Shown here piece by piece: positions 33,408-42,674 of a DNA stretch of 64,000 bases; positions within the stretch are counted from its first letter, which is position 1, and each line of letters begins with the position of its first letter. The notes beneath the pieces are model-generated. The model searched no databases, was not told where the DNA came from, and worked only from the letters and a program-made list of their open reading frames with translations. Source of the DNA: Myxococcus xanthus (GTDB taxonomy: Bacteria > Myxococcota > Myxococcia > Myxococcales > Myxococcaceae). The stretch covers positions 1 through 64,000 of the forward strand of contig NZ_FNOH01000004.1 of assembly GCF_900106535.1 (NCBI RefSeq), in the 5' to 3' direction. The position numbers and the translations under genes were made by a program.

Positions 33408-36400
33408 ATGAGCGCGGCTCCGGAGTCGCCCAACTGTTTCATCATTGGCGAGGGCACCCTCGTCGTTCCCTGTGCACAAGCCCTCACCGAGCGCGGCGTC
33501 CGGATTCTCGGGCTCGTCACGCGCGAGCCCGCGCTCCAGAAGTGGGCGGAGGAGCAGGGCGTGCCGCACGTGCCGCCCGGCGAGCAGGCCCTGCCCTTCC
33601 TGTCCCAGGCGCCTTTCGACTGGCTCTTCAGCATCGTCAACCTGAGCATGGTGAAGGACGAAATCCTGCGCCTGCCCCGGCGCATGGCCATCAACTTCCA
33701 TGACGGCCCGCTGCCCCGCTACGCCGGACTCAATGTCACGTCGTGGGCGCTGCTGAACCGGGAGCCTCAGCACGGCGTCACGTGGCACGAGATGACGAAG
33801 GGCGCGGACGAGGGCCGCATCCTCAAGCAGCGCCTCTTCGACATCGCCCCCGGTGAGACGGCCTTCAGCCTCAACGCCCGCTGCTACACGCTGGGCATGG
33901 AGACCTTCGCGGAGCTCGCGGAAGAGCTGGTCGCGGGCACGTCCGAGGCGAAGGAGCAGGACTTCGCGCAGCGCAGCTACTTCGGCCTCGCGCAGCGTCC
34001 GGAGGCCGCGGGCGTCGTCGACCTCCACGGAGACGTGGACGTGGCGCACGCGCTGGTATCGGCGCTCGACTACGGCGGCTACCCCAACCCGCTGTCCTTC
34101 GCGAAGGTCTGGCTGGGCAACGGGCCCATCGCCATCTCCGAGGCCCGCCGCGCCGAGCCGGCATCCGAGTCCGCCCCGGGCACCGTGCTCGACATCGAGG
34201 GTGACGCGCTGACGGTGGCGCTCCAGGGCGGAGACCTCACGCTGAAGGGCCCCAAGGGGCTGTGCGGCGCGCCGCTGTCATGGGCCGACGTGCTCGGCGC
34301 TCGAATGCTTGCCCGGGGTGACGCCCTGCCCGCCGCCGCTCCGGAGCTGCGCGCCCGGCTGACCGAGGTGGGCACGCAGGCGGGCAAGGCGGAGTCGTTC
34401 TTCCTCCGTCGCCTGGAGACGCTCGCGCCACCGGACCTGTCCTTCCTGGGCGGCAGCTCCAAGGACGTGGGGACGCACACACTGAAGTTCGAGGCCAGCG
34501 ACCTTACCCCAGGCTGGGTCACGGACCTGCCTCCCGAGGAGCGGCTGCTCTTCACCGCCATGGCTTTCCTGGCGCGCCTGTCCCCCGAGCCCCGCTTCGA
34601 CGTCGGCTACGCGGATGCGTCCACGCGCGCCCACATCGAAGGCGTGGAAGGCTTCTTCGCCTCGCAGCTCCCGCTGCGCATCGAGCTGCCGATGAAGGAT
34701 GCGCCGGAGCAGGCCGCGGGTGCCTTCCGCAAGGCGCTGACGCAACTGCGCGACAAGGGCGTGCTCGCGCGCGACGCCCTGGGCCGCTCCGCGCAGCTCT
34801 CCAACCTCCAGCGCCACGGCGGCGAAGTGGCGTATCCCGTCGCGCTGCGCATCGGAGCGGCGAACCCCGCCGTGGGTGGCGCGGCGCTCGTCATTGACGT
34901 GGACGCGCAGGGCCGACACGCCCACCTGCACTTTGATGCCACGCGCGTGGACAAGGCCCGCGTGGACGACGTGGCGCGGCAGCTCAACGCGTTCCTCGCC
35001 TCGCTCCGGGACGCGCCGGGCAAGGCGGTGGGCGAGCATGACCTGCTGGGCGCGGAGGAGCGCCAGTTGCTGGCCCGGTGGAACGACACGCGGCGGGACT
35101 TCCCCCGCGACGCCACCCTGGCCTCGCTCTTCCAGGCCCAGGCGCGGCGCACGCCGGACGACACCGCGCTCATCTGCCGGGGCACCTCGCTGACCTACCG
35201 CGAACTGGACGCGCGCGCCGAGGTGCTCGCACGGCACCTGCGCGGCGCGGGCGTGGGCCGCGACGTGCGCGTGGGCATCTTCATGGAGCGCTCGCTGGAG
35301 ATGATGGTGGGCGTGCTGGCCACGCACAAGGCGGGCGGCTGCTACGTGCCGTTGGACCCGGCCTATCCCGCCGAGCGCATCGCTTTCATGGAGGAGGACG
35401 CGGGCTGCCACCTGGTGCTCACCCAGGAGCGGCTGCTGTCGCGCGTGCCGTCCGCGGCGAAGGCCGTGCTCGCGGTGGACCAGCAGTGGGAGCGCATCGC
35501 CGCCGCGCCGGAGGCCCAGACGCCGCCGGCCACGCCGGACAGCCTGGCCTACGTCATCTACACCTCGGGCAGCACGGGCAAGCCCAAGGGGGTGATGATT
35601 GAACACCGCAACGTCGTGAACTTCGGCGTTGGCATGGACGAGCGCTTGGGCACGGAGCGCGGCACCTGGCTGGCGGTGACGAGCCTCAACTTCGACATCT
35701 CCGTGCTGGAGCTGCTCTGGACGCTCACGCGCGGCTTCACGGTGGTGCTGCACGCGGAGCGGCACGACACGGCGCAGGCCGGCAAGCACGCCTCGCGCGC
35801 CATGGAGTTCAGTCTCTTCTACTTCTCCAGTGATGAAGGCGAGCGTCCCGAGGGACGCTATGACCTGCTCATGGAGAGCGCGCGCTTCGCGGACACGAAC
35901 GGCTTCTGCGCCGTGTGGACGCCGGAGCGGCACTTCCACGCGTTCGGCGGACTCTTCCCCAACCCGGCGGTGACGTCGGCCGCGCTGGCGGCGGTGACGC
36001 GCAACGTGCAGCTTCGCGCCGGCAGCCTCGTGTCGCCGCTGCACCCCACGCTGCGCATCGCCGAGGACTGGTCCGTGGTGGACAACATCTCCCACGGCCG
36101 CGTGGGCATTTCGTTCGCCGCGGGCTGGCAGCCCAACGACTTCGCGCTGCGTCCGGAGACCTTCCCGGACCGCAAGCGCATCATGTTCCAGCAGATTGAA
36201 GACGTGCGCCGGCTATGGCGTGGCGAGGCGCTGGAGACGAAGAGCGGCACGGGCCACACCGTGAAGCTGCGCACCCTGCCCCGCCCGGTGCAGAAAGAGC
36301 TGCCCATCTGGGTCACCACCGCGGGCAACCCGGAGACCTTCGAGGAAGCGGCGCGCGCGGGCTGCCACGTCCTCACCCACCTGCTGGGCCAGTCGGTGGA

Positions 36401-38075
36401 AGAGGTGGCGCAGAAGATTGCCCTCTACCGGGAGACGTGGGCCAAGGCCGGCCACCCCGGCAAGGGCACCGTGTCGCTGATGCTGCACACCTTCGTCGGT
36501 GACTCCGAGGCTTCCGTGAAGGAGGTCGTCCGCGAGCCGATGAAGTCGTACCTCAGGTCGTCGGTGGGCCTCATCAAGGAGGCGGCCTGGAGCTTCCCGG
36601 CCTTCAAGGCGCAGACGACGCTGGCCAACGGCAACTTCGGCACCGACCACCTGTCCGCCGAGGAGATGGACGCGCTTCTCGACTTCTCCTTCGAGCGCTA
36701 CTTCCAGTCCTCCGGCCTGTTCGGCAGCGTGGATGCGTGCGTCGCGCTCGTGGACCGGCTCAAGGGACTGGACGTGGACGAGATTGCCTGCCTCGTGGAC
36801 TTCGGTGTGCCCACGGAGCTGGTGATGAAGCACCTGCCGCTGCTGGCCGAGGTGCGCCAGCGCGCCAACTCGGGCGTGGGCCAGCCGGGCGCCGAGCCCG
36901 AACTCGACGGCTCCATCCCCGCGCTGATGGAGCGTCACGCGGTGACGCATCTCCAGTGCACGCCGTCCCAGGCGAGCATGCTCCTGGCCGAGGAGCGCTC
37001 GCGCGAGGGCCTCAAGCGGCTGAAGAAGATGATGGTGGGCGGCGAGGCCTTCCCCGTCCCGCTGGCGCGACAGCTCTCCGAGACGGTGTCCGGCGACGTC
37101 ATCAACATGTACGGCCCCACCGAGACGACCATCTGGTCCTCCACGCACCCGGTGAAGAACGTGGGCGAAGGCGTCCCTATCGGTACGCCCATCGCGAACA
37201 CGCAGTTCTACATCCTGGATGCGCAGCAGCGTCCGCTGCCCATTGGCGCGGCGGGTGAGCTGTACATCGGCGGCGAGGGCGTGGTGCGGGGCTACCACCA
37301 CCGTCCGGAGCTGGACCGCGAGCGCTTCGTGCCGGACCCGTTCTCCTCCCAGCCAGGCGCGCAGATGTACCGCACCGGTGATGCCGCGCGGTGGAGGCAC
37401 GACGGTCTGGTGGAGTACATCGGCCGGCTGGACCACCAGGTGAAGGTGCGCGGCTTCCGCATCGAGCTGGGCGAAATCGAATCCCGGCTGGGCGAACACC
37501 CCGCGGTGCGGGAGACGGTTGTCATCGTCCGCGAGGACATCCCGGGCGACAAGCGGCTGGTGGCCTACCTCATCGCGAAGCCGGGCGAGCCGCCCGCGGC
37601 GGACGCGCTGCGCGAGTTTCTGCGCACGAGGCTGCCCGAGTACATGGTGCCGCAGTCCTTCGTGACGCTGAGCACCTTCCCCCAGACGCCGAACAAGAAG
37701 GTGGACCGCAAGGCCCTGCCACCTCCGGAGCAGGCGCAGGCGCGCGGTGAGCTGGTCCGGCCGGAAGGCGAGACGGAGGCGCTGATTGCCAGCATCTGGC
37801 AGGACGTGCTCAAGCTCGACAAGGTCGGCGTGGAGGACAAATTCGTCGACCTGGGCGGCCACTCGCTGCTGATGGTGCAGGTGCTGGAGAAGCTCAAGGC
37901 CCAGGTGGAGAAACCCCTCACGCTGGTGGACCTGTTCCGCTACCCCACCATCCGCACCCTCTCCGGGTTCCTGTCGGGTGACAGCGGCGAGGAAGAAGCG
38001 CTCAAGGAAGTCGCGGCGCGCGGTGAGGCCCGGGCCGCGGCTCGCCGGGCGATGCAGCAGCGCCGCCGCCGGTAG
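33408..38075 (+). CDS. NRPS: formyltransferase, half C domain, A domain with embedded luciferase-like monooxygenase, PCP
   Basis: 1555 aa, start after AGGAGG. Residues 1-310 are a formyltransferase with N96, H98 and D134, the same spacing as the catalytic Asn/His/Asp of Fmt. About 340-580 resembles only the second half of a condensation domain, with no HHxxxDG. The A domain starts near 590: A3 YTSGSTGKPKG (718-728), A4 FDISVLE (762-768). A flavin luciferase-like monooxygenase of the MupA/Atu3671 type fills about 799-1150 (MEFSLFYFSSDEG, AVWTPERHFHAFGG, GISFAAGWQPNDFALRPE). The A domain then resumes with A5 NMYGPTETT, A7 YRTGDAARW, A8 and A10. My reading of the pocket is DILQMGMIWK, close to the glycine code DILQLGLIWK. 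PCP Ser is S1486. The C terminus is Arg-rich. Similar insertions between A4 and A5 occur in the glycine modules MtaG/MelG. Confidence 0.93.
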   Translation: MSAAPESPNCFIIGEGTLVVPCAQALTERGVRILGLVTREPALQKWAEEQGVPHVPPGEQALPFLSQAPFDWLFSIVNLSMVKDEILRLPRRMAINFHDGPLPRYAGLNVTSWALLNREPQHGVTWHEMTKGADEGRILKQRLFDIAPGETAFSLNARCYTLGMETFAELAEELVAGTSEAKEQDFAQRSYFGLAQRPEAAGVVDLHGDVDVAHALVSALDYGGYPNPLSFAKVWLGNGPIAISEARRAEPASESAPGTVLDIEGDALTVALQGGDLTLKGPKGLCGAPLSWADVLGARMLARGDALPAAAPELRARLTEVGTQAGKAESFFLRRLETLAPPDLSFLGGSSKDVGTHTLKFEASDLTPGWVTDLPPEERLLFTAMAFLARLSPEPRFDVGYADASTRAHIEGVEGFFASQLPLRIELPMKDAPEQAAGAFRKALTQLRDKGVLARDALGRSAQLSNLQRHGGEVAYPVALRIGAANPAVGGAALVIDVDAQGRHAHLHFDATRVDKARVDDVARQLNAFLASLRDAPGKAVGEHDLLGAEERQLLARWNDTRRDFPRDATLASLFQAQARRTPDDTALICRGTSLTYRELDARAEVLARHLRGAGVGRDVRVGIFMERSLEMMVGVLATHKAGGCYVPLDPAYPAERIAFMEEDAGCHLVLTQERLLSRVPSAAKAVLAVDQQWERIAAAPEAQTPPATPDSLAYVIYTSGSTGKPKGVMIEHRNVVNFGVGMDERLGTERGTWLAVTSLNFDISVLELLWTLTRGFTVVLHAERHDTAQAGKHASRAMEFSLFYFSSDEGERPEGRYDLLMESARFADTNGFCAVWTPERHFHAFGGLFPNPAVTSAALAAVTRNVQLRAGSLVSPLHPTLRIAEDWSVVDNISHGRVGISFAAGWQPNDFALRPETFPDRKRIMFQQIEDVRRLWRGEALETKSGTGHTVKLRTLPRPVQKELPIWVTTAGNPETFEEAARAGCHVLTHLLGQSVEEVAQKIALYRETWAKAGHPGKGTVSLMLHTFVGDSEASVKEVVREPMKSYLRSSVGLIKEAAWSFPAFKAQTTLANGNFGTDHLSAEEMDALLDFSFERYFQSSGLFGSVDACVALVDRLKGLDVDEIACLVDFGVPTELVMKHLPLLAEVRQRANSGVGQPGAEPELDGSIPALMERHAVTHLQCTPSQASMLLAEERSREGLKRLKKMMVGGEAFPVPLARQLSETVSGDVINMYGPTETTIWSSTHPVKNVGEGVPIGTPIANTQFYILDAQQRPLPIGAAGELYIGGEGVVRGYHHRPELDRERFVPDPFSSQPGAQMYRTGDAARWRHDGLVEYIGRLDHQVKVRGFRIELGEIESRLGEHPAVRETVVIVREDIPGDKRLVAYLIAKPGEPPAADALREFLRTRLPEYMVPQSFVTLSTFPQTPNKKVDRKALPPPEQAQARGELVRPEGETEALIASIWQDVLKLDKVGVEDKFVDLGGHSLLMVQVLEKLKAQVEKPLTLVDLFRYPTIRTLSGFLSGDSGEEEALKEVAARGEARAAARRAMQQRRRR

Positions 38076-38107
38076 ACGTCCATTGCCGCCGGAGCCGTAC
38101 GCGTCGA

Positions 38108-38141
38108 CCGGAGCGGTGCGAGGTGTCTCGCGCCGCTCCGG
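38108..38141. terminator. Long hairpin between the convergent NRPS and UvrA-like genes
   Basis: CCGGAGCGGTGCGAG (38108-38122) pairs with CTCGCGCCGCTCCGG (38127-38141) over a GTGT loop, 15 bp with one T/G wobble. There is no T-tract. It lies between two converging genes, so a role in ending both transcripts is likely, possibly with Rho. Confidence 0.55.
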
Positions 38142-38152
38142 CGGGCCCGCCG

Positions 38153-40402
38153 TTACGCCTTGCCTCGGCGGGCCATGTGCTGCCCGGTCAGCGAGCGCGG
38201 GTGCGCGGCGAGCTGAGCCGGAAGTCCTTCGAAGACGACCTGTCCGCCCTCATGCCCGGCGCCGGGCCCCAGGTCGATGACCCAGTCCGCGCGGGACACC
38301 ACGTCGAGGTTGTGCTCGATGACGATGACCGTCGACCCGGCATCCACCAACCGGTCGAACAGGCCAATCAACGTGTCCACGTCGTTCATGTGCAGTCCCG
38401 TGGTGGGCTCATCGAGCACGTAGATGTTCCCAGAACGGCCCAGCTCCGCGGCGAGCTTCAACCGCTGGCGCTCACCGCCCGACAGCGTTGACAGCGGCTG
38501 CCCCAGCGTGAGGTAGCCGAGCCCGACGTCATCCAGCCCCTGGAGGATTTTGGCGATCGCCGGTTCGGTGAAGAAGGCCACCGCGTCACTGACGGCCATC
38601 TCGTAGACGTCGCTGATGGACTTGCCGCGCAGCCGGTGCGCCAGCACCTCCTCGGTGAACCGCTTGCCCTCGCACGTCTCGCAGACGGTCACCATCGGGT
38701 CCAGGTGCGCCAGGTCCGTGTAGATGACGCCCAGGCCACTGCAGTCCGGGCAAGCACCCTTCGAGTTGGCGGAGAACAGCGCGGCATCCACCTTGTTCGC
38801 CTTGGCGAAGGCCTTGCGGACGTTGTCGAGGATGCCGGTGTACGTGGCGGTGTTGGAGCGGCGCGAGCCCCGAGCCAGGTTCTGGTCGATGATGATGGTC
38901 TCCGGGTACGCCTTGGGCAGGCAGCCCTGAATCAGCGACGACTTTCCCGAACCCGCCACGCCCGTCACCACCGTGAGCACACCTCGCGGAATCGAAACGG
39001 ACAGGTCCTGGAGGTTGTTGAGCCGGGCGCCCTTGATTTGAAGCTGCCCCGTGGGCTTTCGAGGCGTGGTCTTCAGCGGCTGGTGCTTCTTCATGTGGTT
39101 GCCCGTGAGCGTGCCCGAGGTCAGCAACCCCTCGTAGGTGCCCTCGAAGACGACCTGTCCACCCTTGTTGCCGGCCTTGGGCCCCATGTCGACCACATGG
39201 TCCGCAATGGCAATCATGTCCGGCTTGTGCTCCACGATGAGCACGGTGTTGCCCTTGTCGCGCAGTTGCTGCATCAGGCCCGCGAGCCGACCTACGTCGT
39301 GCGGGTGGAGCCCCACGCTGGGCTCATCGAAGATGTACGTCACATCGGTGAGGCTGGAGCCCAGGTGCCGCACCATCTTCACCCGCTGGCTCTCTCCACC
39401 CGACAGCGTCGAACTCTCGCGGTCGAGGCTGAGGTACCCCAGGCCAATGGTCACCAGGTTGTCGAGCCGGTGGGCCAGGGCCTCCAGCATGGGCCCCACG
39501 GACGGAGCGGCAATCTTCCGGACGAACGCGGCGAGGTCCGACACCTGCATCGCGGAGCACTCCGCGATGCTCTTCCCCTGGATGTGGCTGCCGAGCGCTG
39601 CCTGGTTGAGCCGCCCACCCTTGCAGGAAGGGCAGGTGGCTCGGGTGAAGATGCGCTCGTATTCGGCGCGGACGTGCGGCTGGACCGTCTCAGGGTCCTT
39701 GGCACCCAGCGTCCGGCGCAGCTTGGGGACAAGGCCCTCGTAGGTGAGGTTCATCTTGTCGAGCTTGATCTTCCGGCCGTCGTCCAGGTGGAGGAGCTTC
39801 TCCATCTCCTCCTTCGTGTACTTGGACAGCTTCTTGTCGACGTCGAAGAAGCCCGAGCGTGCGTAGATGGCCCAGTACCAACTGTCGACCGCATAGTCCT
39901 TGGGCAGGATGGCGCCCTCATTGAGGGACTTGGACTTGTCGATGACGGCGTCCATGTCCATGGACGCGACCTGACCGATTCCCTCGCACTCCGAACAAAG
40001 CCCCCGAGGGTCGTTGTAGGAATAGAAGCCCGGACTGCCCAGGTGCGGCTCGGCGAGGCGTGAGAACACCACGCGGAGCATCTGCGCGGCGTCGGTGACG
40101 GTGGCGACCGTGGAGCGTGAGTTCCCTCCCAGCCGCTGCTGGTCCACGATGATGGCCGCGGAGATGTTCTCCAGGCTCTCCGCGTCCGGCTGGCCGTAGT
40201 GCGGCATGAACTGTTGCACAAAGGCCGGATAGGTCTCGTTGATGAGCCGCTGGCTCTCAGCCGCGATGGTGCCGAAAACCAGGGATGACTTGCCCGAACC
40301 CGAGACGCCCGTGAAGACCGTGATCTTCCGCTTGGGGATGTCGAGCGAGACATTCTTCAGGTTGTTCTCGCGTGCCCCGCGAATCTTGATGGAGCCGTAC
40401 AT
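38153..40402 (-). CDS. UvrA-like ABC ATPase lacking the UvrB-binding domain
   Basis: 749 aa from the ATG at 40402, with AAGGAGAGG upstream. Two ABC modules are present: Walker [11 protein letters not shown] and [10 protein letters not shown], signature motifs LSGGESQRV and LSGGERQRL, Walker B ending [10 protein letters not shown] and [10 protein letters not shown]. Zinc-knuckle Cys pairs occur at CSEC/CPSC and CPDC/CETC. Canonical UvrA is about 940 aa. Here the text runs from [17 protein letters not shown] almost straight to [14 protein letters not shown], so the UvrB-binding region is missing. That form is known from drug-resistance proteins such as DrrC of the daunorubicin producer. It faces the biosynthetic operon convergently and diverges from a TetR gene, so self-protection or drug response is likely, though not shown. 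Confidence 0.88.
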   Translation of the reverse strand: MYGSIKIRGARENNLKNVSLDIPKRKITVFTGVSGSGKSSLVFGTIAAESQRLINETYPAFVQQFMPHYGQPDAESLENISAAIIVDQQRLGGNSRSTVATVTDAAQMLRVVFSRLAEPHLGSPGFYSYNDPRGLCSECEGIGQVASMDMDAVIDKSKSLNEGAILPKDYAVDSWYWAIYARSGFFDVDKKLSKYTKEEMEKLLHLDDGRKIKLDKMNLTYEGLVPKLRRTLGAKDPETVQPHVRAEYERIFTRATCPSCKGGRLNQAALGSHIQGKSIAECSAMQVSDLAAFVRKIAAPSVGPMLEALAHRLDNLVTIGLGYLSLDRESSTLSGGESQRVKMVRHLGSSLTDVTYIFDEPSVGLHPHDVGRLAGLMQQLRDKGNTVLIVEHKPDMIAIADHVVDMGPKAGNKGGQVVFEGTYEGLLTSGTLTGNHMKKHQPLKTTPRKPTGQLQIKGARLNNLQDLSVSIPRGVLTVVTGVAGSGKSSLIQGCLPKAYPETIIIDQNLARGSRRSNTATYTGILDNVRKAFAKANKVDAALFSANSKGACPDCSGLGVIYTDLAHLDPMVTVCETCEGKRFTEEVLAHRLRGKSISDVYEMAVSDAVAFFTEPAIAKILQGLDDVGLGYLTLGQPLSTLSGGERQRLKLAAELGRSGNIYVLDEPTTGLHMNDVDTLIGLFDRLVDAGSTVIVIEHNLDVVSRADWVIDLGPGAGHEGGQVVFEGLPAQLAAHPRSLTGQHMARRGKA

Positions 40403-40493
40403 GATTGGCCTCTCCTTAGAGTGACGCCCTGCCCGCGGACGCGGCACGTCCACGAACAGGCTTCCCGCAAATCGCTCGACATCTTTTCAGCTA

Positions 40494-40513
40494 CGCCGTA
40501 ACTTCGTACGGCG
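40494..40513. promoter_or_regulatory. Candidate TetR operator in the divergent uvrA-like/tetR promoter region
   Basis: CGCCGTA, 6 nt, TACGGCG: a 20-bp palindrome in the 166-bp intergenic region. On the minus strand a plausible promoter lies just upstream (TTTACA, 17 nt, GCTAAA, about 40541-40513), which would put the palindrome at or just after the -10 of the uvrA-like gene. Repressor binding there would block transcription. Confidence 0.55.
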
Positions 40514-40568
40514 CACGAGGTTTAGCACAACAACCCCGTACACTGTAAATAGTTATCCTGAGGTACGG

Positions 40569-41348
40569 ATGAGCGACGAGATTTCCGGTCGGGGCGACCC
40601 ATTGAAATCACTGCAGTTGCTATGGGGACGAACCGAGGCACCGAAGCGCGGCCCGAAGGCGAAGGCCAGCGTCGCGGAGCTGGTGTCAGCCGCCGTCACC
40701 ATCGCGGATGCCGAGGGGCTCGAAGCGGTCAGCACGCGCCGCGTCGCGGAGGCAGTGGGCATCTCCCCCATGTCGTTCTACACGCACATCCCCGGCAAGG
40801 CCGAGCTGTTGGACTTGATGATGGATGTCGTGTCCGGCGAAATCCTGAAGGACCGGCCCGTCTTCAAGCCCGCCGACTGGCGCGCCAACCTGACGCGGGT
40901 GGCGACGGACTATCGCGACTTCTACCTGGCCCACCCGTGGGTGATTCCACTCGCGACCCACCGCACTGTGCTGGGCCCGAACACCTTCCGTTCCGCAGAC
41001 ATCGCGTTGAGCGCCATTGAAGGCCTGGGGCTCACGGACCTCGAGATGGACCGGATCATCACCCTGGTCCTCGACTACGTCCACGGCGCGGTCCGCAACG
41101 CGGCCCGGGAAAAGATGGTCAAGGACCTGACCGGCATGACGGACGAGGAGTGGTGGTACCGCGTCGCCCCCTTCCTCGAAACCATCGACTTCACGCCCTA
41201 CCCCGTCCTGTCCCGCGTCGGGAAGACCGCGGGAGAGACCTACGGGGCACACGACCCCAGGGGGGCGTTTGCCTTCGGTCTCGAGCGAGTGCTCGATGGA
41301 CTGGCGGTACTCATTGACGGAAAGGCACCGGGAAAGAAGCGGCGCTGA
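40569..41348 (+). CDS. TetR-family transcriptional regulator
   Basis: 259 aa. The helix-turn-helix lies at about residues 35-85 (LVSAAVTIADAEGLEAVS, TRRVAEAVGISPMSFYTHI), with the C-terminal ligand-binding domain of the TetR_C_1 type suggested by WRANLTRVATDYRDFYLAHPW and LDYVHGAVRNAA. The first 30 residues (MSDEISGRGDPLKSLQLLWG) form the short leader seen in this subgroup. It is divergent from the UvrA-like gene and probably represses it and itself, with the ligand perhaps being a drug-like compound. Confidence 0.9.
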   Translation: MSDEISGRGDPLKSLQLLWGRTEAPKRGPKAKASVAELVSAAVTIADAEGLEAVSTRRVAEAVGISPMSFYTHIPGKAELLDLMMDVVSGEILKDRPVFKPADWRANLTRVATDYRDFYLAHPWVIPLATHRTVLGPNTFRSADIALSAIEGLGLTDLEMDRIITLVLDYVHGAVRNAAREKMVKDLTGMTDEEWWYRVAPFLETIDFTPYPVLSRVGKTAGETYGAHDPRGAFAFGLERVLDGLAVLIDGKAPGKKRR

Positions 41349-41474
41349 GCCGCCAGGCAGTAAGCGTCAAGGTTGTTGTGGCTGGGTGGCCTACGACGGG
41401 GGGACCATCTGCCTTCTCCGCCCTGCGCTCTTCAGACGCGAGGCGGCGTGGCTGCGCGGCAGGCGGGCGATTGG

Positions 41475-42596
41475 TCACTCAATCGTGGAGTTCGTCACGA
41501 CGATGGGCGTGTCATCGTGATTCGAAATCTGTGGATGCGTCGGGTACCACGACCCGCCCGTATTGTTCCGAATCACGGAGCGGTCGATGCGGATATCTCC
41601 CGAGTGGTCATTGCTCACGAAGAAGATGGCGCTGCCGTGCGCATTGACCTCGTTGTGCTCAATCCGGGTGCCACAAAGTGACAGCGTCATCGTGTTCCCA
41701 TCGTTGTAGATGGCTCCGCCACTGCCCCCTCCCGGAGTTCCCGGCCGCGCGGGATTGGCGCCATTGCCGACGGCCCGGTTGTGGGAGAACAGGCTGTTGA
41801 TGATGGTCCAGGACACGCCGATGCTGCTGATGCCACCGCCGTTGGAGCAGGCACCGCCGTAACCAGCCTTGCCCCCGAAGGTCGTGTTCACCACGTACAC
41901 GGGCTGGTTCCGGTGCTGGCTGAACGCACGGAGCGCGGCGCCGCCCACGTCCGGTCCCACATCCGAGCAGACGTTGTTGAAGAACCGGGAGTTGATGACC
42001 TTCAAGCGCCCGCCGCGCACCCAGACCGCGCCGCCGCCGTCGAACTCGGCCTCCGTCTTGGAGCTGGCATCCACGAACGTCAGGTTCTGCAGCGTCAGCC
42101 GAGGGTGGTCCTGGTCCTGGCAGTGCGCCGTCGTCCACACCTGATCCCGGTCGCAGGTGTTCATGTACAGGATGCGGTGCCGCCCCGCCCCGCTCAGCGT
42201 CACCAACCCCTTGCCGTCGATGACGATCTCCGGCCCCGTGTCGTTGAAGATCTTCGCCGTCCGCTCCAGGGTGATGGTGACGGGCTCGGGACCGCAGTCG
42301 AAGGTGATGACCCCGCCCCGCGCCACGGCCTGGATGAACGCGTCACTGGTACAGCTCTCCGGACTGCCCGTGCCGACGACCGTGGTGGGCCGGGCGACAT
42401 CCGCGAGGCCAGCCTCGGCCGGGATGGCGCACGTGGCCTCCGGGTTCTGATTCCCGGCGGGAGGCCCATCCTTGGGATTCGTCAGGGGGTTGGGCGTGTC
42501 CACACCCCCGTCGTCCTCCGAGCACCCCATCCCACCGGCGAAGGAAAGTCCGAGAAGCACGAGCGCGGGCAGCCGACGAAATCTCACAAGGTGCAT
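41475..42596 (-). CDS. Exported protein with right-handed beta-helix repeats
   Basis: 373 aa from the ATG at 42596, with GGAGG upstream. The signal peptide HLVRFRRLPALVLLGLSFAGG precedes a Cys (GMGCSEDD), a weak lipobox, so it may be a lipoprotein. The rest shows parallel beta-helix coils of the pectate-lyase type (GPEIVIDGKGLVTLSGAG, LTLQNLTFVDASS, LKVINSRFFNN, WTIINSLFSHNRAVGNG, IRIDRSVIRNNTGG). Many Asn, Asp and Cys residues point to turns and disulfides. Polysaccharide binding or cleavage is plausible, but I see no catalytic set. It converges on tetR. Confidence 0.78.
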   Translation of the reverse strand: MHLVRFRRLPALVLLGLSFAGGMGCSEDDGGVDTPNPLTNPKDGPPAGNQNPEATCAIPAEAGLADVARPTTVVGTGSPESCTSDAFIQAVARGGVITFDCGPEPVTITLERTAKIFNDTGPEIVIDGKGLVTLSGAGRHRILYMNTCDRDQVWTTAHCQDQDHPRLTLQNLTFVDASSKTEAEFDGGGAVWVRGGRLKVINSRFFNNVCSDVGPDVGGAALRAFSQHRNQPVYVVNTTFGGKAGYGGACSNGGGISSIGVSWTIINSLFSHNRAVGNGANPARPGTPGGGSGGAIYNDGNTMTLSLCGTRIEHNEVNAHGSAIFFVSNDHSGDIRIDRSVIRNNTGGSWYPTHPQISNHDDTPIVVTNSTIE

Positions 42597-42674
42597 GACG
42601 CCTCCAGTCCGCACCCAGTGTAGCTCCGCTCAGCGCAATGGCCCCGGGGCCTCTTTCTGGAGGCTACCGAACCG

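Noticed and set aside
33408-34340. Treating the N-terminal formyltransferase as a separate methionyl-tRNA formyltransferase gene
   Set aside because: The frame is continuous into the A domain with no stop or internal ribosome site, and FT loading domains are known in NRPSs.
38153-40402. Calling this the repair excinuclease uvrA
   Set aside because: The protein is about 190 residues shorter than UvrA and lacks the UvrB-binding segment, so it is more likely a resistance-type paralogue.
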